NCBI GenBank assembly: GCA_013698525.1
Contig: JACCSM010000328.1
Coordinates: 1 to 10,047, forward strand
Source: Rubrobacteraceae bacterium
GTDB lineage: Bacteria; Actinomycetota; Rubrobacteria; Rubrobacterales; Rubrobacteraceae
DNA length: 10,047 nt
Reading direction: 5' to 3'
Below the pieces are notes generated by a model that saw only the letters and a list, made by a program, of their open reading frames with translations, was not told the DNA's origin and made no database searches. Each line of letters opens with the position of its first letter. The stretch's first letter is position 1. The translations under genes and the position numbers were made by a program. Positions 5,631 through 10,047 of the stretch are shown here, one piece after another.

Positions 5631-6386
5631 ATGAGGGCTCTCGTCATCGTGGGACACGGTTCGCACCTCAACGAAGACTCTAGCCTGCCCGTCTACGAGC
5701 ACGCAGGCCGTATCAGGGAGACAGGAGAGTTCGACGAGGTCGTCGAGTGCTTCTGGAAAGAGGAGCCTTCCATGCGCCACGTGCTCGACACCGTCGAGTC
5801 GGAAGATGTCTACATCGTCCCTGCCTTTATCTCCGAAGGATATTTCACCCAGCAGGTCATCCCGAGGGAGCTAGGCCTTACGGGACCCGTCTCAAGGAAG
5901 GGCGGGAAGACCGTCCGCTACGCAGGACCCCTTGGCACCTTCGAGGGGATGCCTGACGTCATCCTGGAGCGTACGGAAGACCTCATGCGCGGAAGGGAGG
6001 TCTCGGGGCGCACGGCCCTCGTCTTGCTCGGCCACGGGACCGACCTGAACAAGAATTCAGGCGGCGTCATCTACCTGAACGCCGGACGCATCAGGGAGCG
6101 CGGTATCTACGACCTCGTCGAGGTCGGGTTCCTGGATCAAGCCCCCGAAATAGGTCGGGTCGTCGATGGTGTCGAGGCTGAGAACGTGATCCTGATCCCC
6201 TTGTTTATCGCGGAAGGCTGGCATACCCGCGAGACGATCCCCGAGGACCTCGGCCTGACCGGCGAGGTGACTGTCCGCGACGAAAAGACGATCTACTACG
6301 GCGCCCCTGTCGGAACGCATCCTTCCATGGCGAACCTCATAGCAGCCCGCGCCCGTGAGACGATGACGGAGCAGCACCTTGTCTGA
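5631..6386 (+). CDS. Tandem CbiX/SirB-type chelatase-domain protein
   Basis: The family inserts metal (cobalt, nickel or iron) into sirohydrochlorin. This 251-residue protein holds two homologous domains, residues about 3-118 and 128-243. Both start with a GHG strand (VIVGHGSHLN; VLLGHGTDLN) and share AGRIRE, a VYIVPAFISEG / VILIPLFIAEG strand, an IP-x-(E/D)LGLTG block and a YxGPLGTFEGMPD / YYGAPVGTHPSMA turn. Each active CbiX site needs two histidines. The second domain has both (H135 and H198 in EGWHT), while the first has H9 but Phe72 where the second should be (EGYFT). So the C-terminal domain probably carries catalysis and the first may be structural or bind another ligand. ATG start with GAGGAGG five bases upstream. 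The stop overlaps the next gene by 8 nt. No cobalamin or siroheme gene is nearby, so the metal and substrate are unknown. Confidence 0.88.
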   Translation: MRALVIVGHGSHLNEDSSLPVYEHAGRIRETGEFDEVVECFWKEEPSMRHVLDTVESEDVYIVPAFISEGYFTQQVIPRELGLTGPVSRKGGKTVRYAGPLGTFEGMPDVILERTEDLMRGREVSGRTALVLLGHGTDLNKNSGGVIYLNAGRIRERGIYDLVEVGFLDQAPEIGRVVDGVEAENVILIPLFIAEGWHTRETIPEDLGLTGEVTVRDEKTIYYGAPVGTHPSMANLIAARARETMTEQHLV

Positions 6387-7194
6387 GGCCCGCTCCGGGC
6401 GGCTGAGAGTCGAGAACGCGTCGGCAGGTTCGCGCGAGGCCTTCGCAGCGTGGGTCGATGGTGCGCCCGATGGGCGCGTCTTCGGGCAGGTGATCGTACG
6501 CCCTGCCCCACCCTTTGGATACTCGCTGCGTCACACCGACGACGCGCGAGAGGCCGGCCTCAGGGTCAGCGAGGACCCGCGTGCGGCGCGAGAGATCGCC
6601 AAGCTCACCGAAGGCGGAGATTACAGGCCGCTGAAGAGCTCCCCTAACCTGCGGCGCGGCTGGGAGCTCAGGGTCGCTGACGCACGCGGACTCGTAACCG
6701 CGATGAACTACCTCTATCCTGCCGGCGTAGTCCACTGGTACCTCAACAGGGAGGGGAGGTTGGATCTCACGAGCTTCAGGGAGAACGCGGCGAGGCAGAG
6801 CGGGATCTATAAAAGGGTTCAGCGGCTCTCGGACGAGGGGGTGCTCGACGCTGCCCTTGCCTGCTGCGAGGATGCGGTATGCCTCAAGAAGACCCTCTGG
6901 GACGTCGACGAAGATACGCCGCTCGAAGTAGACCGGGGAGAGGGTGAGATCCCCTGCCCCGAGCCCTGTAGCATCTTCGTCTCATTCGCGCGGCGGGTCA
7001 GGCTCTTCGAGCGGGAGAACGACGCTGATGGCCTCTCGCCCTCGGAGAAAGAAGACCTGGCCGCCCTCGTCGAGGCCGCCGCCACAGGAGAGGTCGGGTT
7101 CGCCCGCGAGGCCGAGTTCGAGAACCCGCTGAACGAGAGGAGAATGCGCTACAGGAGGCTCACCCTCGTCCCCAAACTGCGCCGGAACGGATAG
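6379..7194 (+). CDS. DR2241-type putative Fe-S protein
   Basis: A 271-residue protein resembling the domain found C-terminal to a CbiX domain in Deinococcus radiodurans DR2241 and as a separate protein beside CbiX in haloarchaea. The key segment is ALACCEDAVCLKKTLWD (159-175) followed by IPCPEPCSIFVSFARRV (191-207): C163-x4-C168-x24-C193-x3-C197, with an extra C162. Four or five cysteines in this compact area fit a 4Fe-4S centre. Residues about 84-135 (GWELRVADARGLVTAMNYLY, VVHWYLN) form the rest of the fold. The TTG start at 6379 overlaps the CbiX stop, has CGGAG seven bases upstream, and is the first start after an in-frame TGA at 6364-6366. Translational coupling to CbiX, together with the fused arrangement in Deinococcus, implies physical partnership, perhaps electron transfer or metal delivery to the chelatase. 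Exact role unknown. Confidence 0.72.
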   Translation: MSEARSGRLRVENASAGSREAFAAWVDGAPDGRVFGQVIVRPAPPFGYSLRHTDDAREAGLRVSEDPRAAREIAKLTEGGDYRPLKSSPNLRRGWELRVADARGLVTAMNYLYPAGVVHWYLNREGRLDLTSFRENAARQSGIYKRVQRLSDEGVLDAALACCEDAVCLKKTLWDVDEDTPLEVDRGEGEIPCPEPCSIFVSFARRVRLFERENDADGLSPSEKEDLAALVEAAATGEVGFAREAEFENPLNERRMRYRRLTLVPKLRRNG

Positions 7195-7312
7195 AGTGGC
7201 ATCTGAAGCCCCGATCCACGCGACGGCGCTCGTCCCCGTGCTGTTTCCGAACGGGCCTTTCGGGGTATCTCGTTGTTTCGAGAAACCAACTCCGCGAAGA
7301 TGGAGGTAGTGA

Positions 7313-8002
7313 ATGGCACGCAAGAAGAGAAAGGCTGCCAGGGCTGGCGCGAAGGTAGGAGCGAGGGTGGCGCCCGTGGCCGGCAGGACCGCAGGCAAAG
7401 CCGTGTGGAAGCTCGGCAAGGGTGAGGCCAGGCTGATCCGCCAGGCGATGAGCTCCCAGGAGCCGAAGAAGTCCCGGTATCTCAAGTACGGATTCTTCAT
7501 CCTGATCGGGCTCGCCATCGGGGCCGCCATCGCGCGTTCCAAGAAAGGCGAAACATCGGGCGAGTCCTCGTCCTACACGGGTACGACCGGCCCCCATGCT
7601 CCCGACCCAGGGAGCCCTGCAGGTGAACGGGGTGCGACCTGGGGTAGCGGCACCCCGACGGGGACGGCGGGCGGCGGAGGCCACCAGAGTCCGGGAGATG
7701 CGAACCGCACCGGCGCCGAGCGAGATTACTCGGACCCCTCGTCTGGGCCACTGATTGGCGGGCAGCATGGTGACGTCGAGGGTGTAGGCGAACAGCAAGA
7801 GGAGATAGAACAGCGCATCCGAACCCACATGGGTGAGGACCCACGCACCGCGGAGATGCCACGGGTGAACGTCGAGGTTAATGACGGGATTGCCGAGCTG
7901 CGCGGGGTCGCGCCCTCAGAGGACGCCAAGCTGGCGGCGGGCGAGATCACCCAACAGGTCGAAGGCGTACGCGAAGTGCGAAACCTGATAAGTGTAAGCT
8001 AG
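7313..8002 (+). CDS. Single-pass membrane protein with C-terminal BON domain
   Basis: A 229-residue protein. Residues 1-56 are strongly basic (MARKKRKAARAGAKVGAR) and likely cytoplasmic. One hydrophobic helix covers about 57-75 (YGFFILIGLAIGAAIA). A Gly/Ser/Pro/Thr-rich linker, probably disordered, runs from 76 to about 160. The BON domain is at about 161-229 (EIEQRIRTHMGED, VNVEVNDGIAELRGVAPS, QVEGVREVRNLISV) with its usual alpha-beta-beta-alpha-beta pattern. BON domains bind phospholipid or cell-wall components and are common in stress-related envelope proteins such as OsmY. By the positive-inside rule the BON domain faces outward. ATG start with GGAGG six bases upstream. The 118-nt gap before it holds a short inverted repeat, TCTCG/CGAGA (7268-7283), and nothing else clear. 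Single gene, convergent with the mutase. Confidence 0.85.
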   Translation: MARKKRKAARAGAKVGARVAPVAGRTAGKAVWKLGKGEARLIRQAMSSQEPKKSRYLKYGFFILIGLAIGAAIARSKKGETSGESSSYTGTTGPHAPDPGSPAGERGATWGSGTPTGTAGGGGHQSPGDANRTGAERDYSDPSSGPLIGGQHGDVEGVGEQQEEIEQRIRTHMGEDPRTAEMPRVNVEVNDGIAELRGVAPSEDAKLAAGEITQQVEGVREVRNLISVS

Positions 8003-8056
8003 TCAGCATTTCAGCCGGTCAGCACGCCGCTTGCAGCGGCTTGTCAGCCAGTCAGC
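8002..8056 (+). repeat. GTCAGC hexamer array
   Basis: GTCAGC occurs at 8002, 8018, 8043 and 8051, with a further TCAGC at 8011, all in one orientation in the first 55 nt after the BON gene. A small GCCGC/GCGGC stem (8026-8040) lies within it. The reverse complement GCTGAC is repeated on the far side of the terminator. Confidence 0.5.
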
Positions 8057-8073
8057 AGTCGCTCGTAGTACAG

Positions 8074-8098
8074 ACGCCCCGTCAATACGACGGGGCGT
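8074..8098. terminator. Strong intrinsic terminator between convergent genes
   Basis: ACGCCCCGTC (8074-8083), loop AATAC, GACGGGGCGT (8089-8098): a perfect 10-bp GC-rich stem followed on the plus strand by TTTCCTTT. It terminates the BON gene, 72 nt past its stop. The left side has little A-richness, so action on the mutase transcript from the minus strand is less certain. Confidence 0.8.
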
Positions 8099-8136
8099 TT
8101 CCTTTACCTACGGTTCTTCCTAATGGCCGAAGCGAA

Positions 8137-8165
8137 GCTGACAGCTGACAAGCTGAAGTGCTGAC
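8137..8165 (+). repeat. GCTGAC hexamer array (inverse of the 8002-8056 array)
   Basis: GCTGAC at 8137, 8144 and 8160 plus GCTGAA at 8152, spaced 7-8 nt apart, so the unit is close to a heptamer AGCTGAC. A further single copy, GCTGACAAGC, lies at 3300-3309 between the 43-residue gene and the ligase and matches 8160-8169 exactly. This suggests a dispersed intergenic repeat family. Confidence 0.5.
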
Positions 8166-8171
8166 AAGCGA

Positions 8172-8193
8172 CTCAACCTCGGATGAGGTTGAG
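8172..8193 (-). terminator. Hairpin covering the mutase stop codon
   Basis: CTCAACCTC (8172-8180), loop GGAT, GAGGTTGAG (8185-8193): a perfect 9-bp stem with a 4-nt loop that includes the TGA stop (8175-8173) of the minus-strand mutase gene. No U-tract follows, so it may protect the mRNA 3' end or act as a U-less terminator. Confidence 0.4.
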
Positions 8194-9528
8194 CAACTCG
8201 TCGCGTTGGCGCTCCATCGTCGCGTTGTCTTCCGCCTCCACATTGAGGCGGAGGAGGGGTTCGGTGTTCGAGGGGCGGAGGTTGAACCACCAGTAGCCCA
8301 GGTCGACTGTGAGGCCGTCGAGGTGGTCTACCTTCGCTTCTTCGTTCTTCGAATAGTGGTCCTCGACCTTATCCAGGGTCGCTTTCTGGTCTTCTACTTC
8401 GGAGTTGATCTCGCCGGAGCGGATGTATGGGTCGATGGGGGCGAGGAGGCTGGAGACAGGCTCTTGTTGGCGGCCGACGAGCTCGGCGATGGTTAGCATG
8501 GCGATGATGCCTGAGTCGGCGAAGTAGTTGTCCCTGAAGTAGAAGTGGGCTGAGTGCTCTCCGCCGAAGGCCGCATCGTGCTTTCTCATCTGCGGCTTGA
8601 TGATGGAGTGGCCTGCCTTGGTCCTTATAGCCTTCCCGCCCTCGTGCTCGACGAGCTCGGGGAAGGCCTTCGAGCAGACAGCGCTATACAGTATGGTCGC
8701 GCCCGGCTCCTTCTCGAGCACGTTCTTTGCTATGAGAGTGGCCGCCAGGTCGCCCGAGATGGTCGTGCCCTTCTCGTCGATAATGAAGCATCGGTCTGCG
8801 TCGCCGTCGAAGGCGACCCCGAAGTCCGCCCCTTCTGCGACCACACGCTCCTGCAGCTCTCTGACGTTTTCGGGCTCGATCGGGTTCGGTGGATGGTTCG
8901 GGAAGGAGCCGTCGAGCTCGAAGTACATCGGGACGTACTCGAAAGGGAGGTGCTCGAAGATGGGTGGGACCATCTTACCCGCCATGCCGTTGCCGGCATC
9001 GATCACGATCTTGAGCGGTCTCAGGCCCTCCGTGTCTATGAAGCTCAGGCAATGTTTCGCGTAATCTACGGTTATGTCCGTCTCCTCCACGGAACCCGGA
9101 TATTCCGCCGGGTCGGGGAGGTCCCCCGAGACGATGAGGTCACGGATCTCGCCAAGCCCGGCCTCCCCCGAGAGGGCGATCGCTTCCTCCATGCACAGCT
9201 TGAAGCCGTTGTAGTCCTTGGGGTTGTGCGAGGCCGTCACCATGGCCCCGCCAGGCTCCTCAAGGTGCCCTACGGCGAAGTAGAGCGCGTCGGTCGAGAC
9301 CAGTCCGAGGTCGAGTACGTCGGCGCCAGCCTCCGTGACCCCCTGTATAAAGGCCTTCTCCAGCGCCTCGCCCGAGAGGCGCATGTCGCGGGCTACGACG
9401 ACGCGGGAGCCCGAGAGATCCAGGTGCGCAACGAACGCGCGGCCGATGTCGCTGGCCACGCCCTCGTCCAGGCTCTCAGGATAAACGCCACGGATATCGT
9501 AGGCCTTGAATACCGACTCGTCGAGCAT
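8173..9528 (-). CDS. manB: Phosphoglucomutase/phosphomannomutase (alpha-D-phosphohexomutase)
   Basis: Interconverts 1- and 6-phosphates of mannose or glucose, feeding GDP-mannose, UDP-glucose, glycans or storage polymers. All four family signatures are present in 451 residues, a normal bacterial length: the phosphoserine loop TASHNP (98-103, Ser100), the metal loop DGDADR (241-246), the sugar-specificity loop GGEHSAH (322-328) and the phosphate-binding loop RPSNTEP (418-424). GEHS, with Glu and Ser, is the PMM/PGM type that accepts both glucose and mannose phosphates, rather than the glucosamine type. The N-terminal FKAYDIRG is also typical. ATG start with GGAGGT and a second GGAG upstream on the minus strand. 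Single gene, convergent with the BON gene; the 187-nt gap upstream separates it from the integrase remnant and shows no clear promoter. Confidence 0.95.
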   Translation of the reverse strand: MLDESVFKAYDIRGVYPESLDEGVASDIGRAFVAHLDLSGSRVVVARDMRLSGEALEKAFIQGVTEAGADVLDLGLVSTDALYFAVGHLEEPGGAMVTASHNPKDYNGFKLCMEEAIALSGEAGLGEIRDLIVSGDLPDPAEYPGSVEETDITVDYAKHCLSFIDTEGLRPLKIVIDAGNGMAGKMVPPIFEHLPFEYVPMYFELDGSFPNHPPNPIEPENVRELQERVVAEGADFGVAFDGDADRCFIIDEKGTTISGDLAATLIAKNVLEKEPGATILYSAVCSKAFPELVEHEGGKAIRTKAGHSIIKPQMRKHDAAFGGEHSAHFYFRDNYFADSGIIAMLTIAELVGRQQEPVSSLLAPIDPYIRSGEINSEVEDQKATLDKVEDHYSKNEEAKVDHLDGLTVDLGYWWFNLRPSNTEPLLRLNVEAEDNATMERQRDELLNLIRG

Positions 9529-9678
9529 CTCCTACCTCCGACTCCTCCCGGTCTGTGTGCGACCTGTGGTTTTCGGCTTCCGGTACAATAACGGGTTATG
9601 GTCCATTGTGCAGGCCAGTCGCAAAAACCTGGCGATTTGCAGGTAAAACGTAAGAGTGTGGCGTTAGATCACGTCCTA

Positions 9679-9698
9679 TTGACACCAGTTTGACACCA
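9679..9698. repeat. Two TTGACACCA direct repeats beside integrase remnant
   Basis: TTGACACCA occurs at 9679-9687 and 9690-9698, an 11-bp period (about one helical turn), 18 nt past the integrase stop (read as TGGTGTCAA on the integrase strand). Repeats of this kind commonly follow tyrosine-recombinase genes and could be arm-type binding sites for the recombinase or its partner. No tRNA gene is seen next to them. Confidence 0.45.
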
Positions 9699-9715
9699 AC
9701 CCGAACGGCTTAGAG

Positions 9716-10047
9716 TCAGGACAGCGCGGCTTCCATCGCGGCGGCTGTCTGTTCGCCCATAGACGGAATCCAATGCGAGTACCTATCCAGCGTAATTGCG
9801 ATGGACGAATGCCCCAATAGTTCCTGTACAAGTTTCGGATGTACGCCCCGCCCCAGCAGCAAGGTCGCTGCGGTGTGGCGTAGGTCGTGAAACCGGACGG
9901 TTCTAGGCAGTCCCACACGGCCTAGTGGGTCAGTTGCCATATTAGCTGGCATTGGAAGATACTTACCCCGACCACCGAATCGTTGGGAGCGAAGTTATGG
10001 CACGACCGATAGCTCAGCCACTGCGTCCGCTGAGGGCAACCGAGCGC
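9716..10047 (-). pseudogene. Tyrosine recombinase (phage-type integrase), C-terminal remnant
   Basis: The last 78 codons (from ATG 9952) encode an intact catalytic C-terminus: HDLRHTAATLLL (box with R and H), GRGVHPKLVQELLGHSS (second box with H), and LDRYSHW with the nucleophile Tyr. A whole integrase needs about 300 or more residues. Upstream the frame stays open for 14 more codons and then hits TAA (9997-9995). Beyond the stop the same frame reads ARLPSADAVAELSVVP, and another frame reads RSVALSGRSG, both resembling the usual 'R-x-V-x-LP' region before the catalytic boxes. So the gene seems broken by a nonsense change or frameshifts. The middle is also shorter than usual before HDLRH. Base composition is visibly more AT-rich than in the neighbouring genes, as expected of transferred DNA. 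The rest of the gene, if present, is beyond the right edge. A short fragment could still be expressed but is unlikely to recombine DNA. Confidence 0.7.

Noticed and set aside
4639..5634. 331-codon plus-strand frame overlapping the CitG-like gene
   Set aside because: Product is Arg/Pro-rich with no domain; the other frame matches the CitG pattern over its whole length.
2136..8126. Shared 11-mer TTCCTAATGGC in two intergenic regions
   Set aside because: Several exact 11-mers shared by chance are expected in 10 kb, and the flanks do not match.
9584..9589. TACAAT -10-like hexamer on the plus strand upstream of the mutase
   Set aside because: It points away from the mutase and toward the 3' end of the integrase remnant, with no plus-strand gene to serve and no -35 box.
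8554..9591. Long 345-codon plus-strand frame opposite the phosphohexomutase gene
   Set aside because: It is antisense to a gene with all family motifs, has no recognisable domain, and long antisense frames are expected in GC-rich DNA.
10000..10047. tRNA-like GATAGCTCAG string at the right edge, a possible attachment-site tRNA
   Set aside because: The flanking bases do not form acceptor, D or anticodon stems on either strand; the only pairing is a 6-bp CTCAGC/GCTGAG stem.
1..10047. CRISPR arrays, rRNA, riboswitches or defence gene clusters
   Set aside because: No regularly spaced long repeats, no conserved RNA motifs and no nuclease, helicase or toxin-antitoxin signatures were found.

Overview
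The window is GC-rich bacterial chromosome. The genes mostly carry strong AGGAGG-type ribosome binding sites and several use TTG or GTG starts. The gene set looks actinobacterial, most like the Rubrobacter lineage: a non-adenylylated-looking type I glutamine synthetase, a YbdK-type carboxylate-amine ligase, a CbiX protein beside a DR2241-type Fe-S protein (otherwise best known from Deinococcus and haloarchaea), and a ManB-type phosphohexomutase. The genus is an inference from gene content and style; no rRNA or other marker is present.

Left part (1-3251): the C-terminal end of an inositol-monophosphatase-family enzyme, probably histidinol-phosphatase, converges on a glutamine synthetase on the minus strand. 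The gap between them holds a 16-bp perfect palindrome and a larger inverted repeat with 15-nt arms. To the right, divergent from glutamine synthetase, is a four-helix membrane protein with a long charged N-terminal tail, followed by a 43-residue very basic small protein.

Middle (3318-7194): a GCS2/YbdK carboxylate-amine ligase on the minus strand is divergent from a three-gene plus-strand group. That group is a strongly diverged CitG-like protein (triphosphoribosyl-dephospho-CoA synthase fold), a protein with two tandem CbiX/SirB chelatase domains, and a DR2241-type protein with a cysteine cluster suited to an Fe-S centre. The last two overlap by 8 nt and are almost certainly co-translated. 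No other tetrapyrrole gene is visible, so their substrate is open. This is the most interesting part of the window.

Right part (7313-10047): a single-pass membrane protein with a C-terminal BON domain converges on a phosphoglucomutase/phosphomannomutase. The gap between them contains a strong intrinsic terminator flanked by inverted arrays of GTCAGC/GCTGAC hexamers. At the right edge is the C-terminal catalytic part of a tyrosine recombinase, interrupted upstream by an in-frame stop. It looks like a broken integrase and is followed by two TTGACACCA direct repeats, suggesting the edge of an old integrated element.

The genes do not form one pathway. Glutamine synthetase and the ligase deal with glutamate chemistry, the mutase supplies sugar phosphates for envelope or storage polymers, and the middle trio appears to be a small cofactor or metal-handling module of unknown role.
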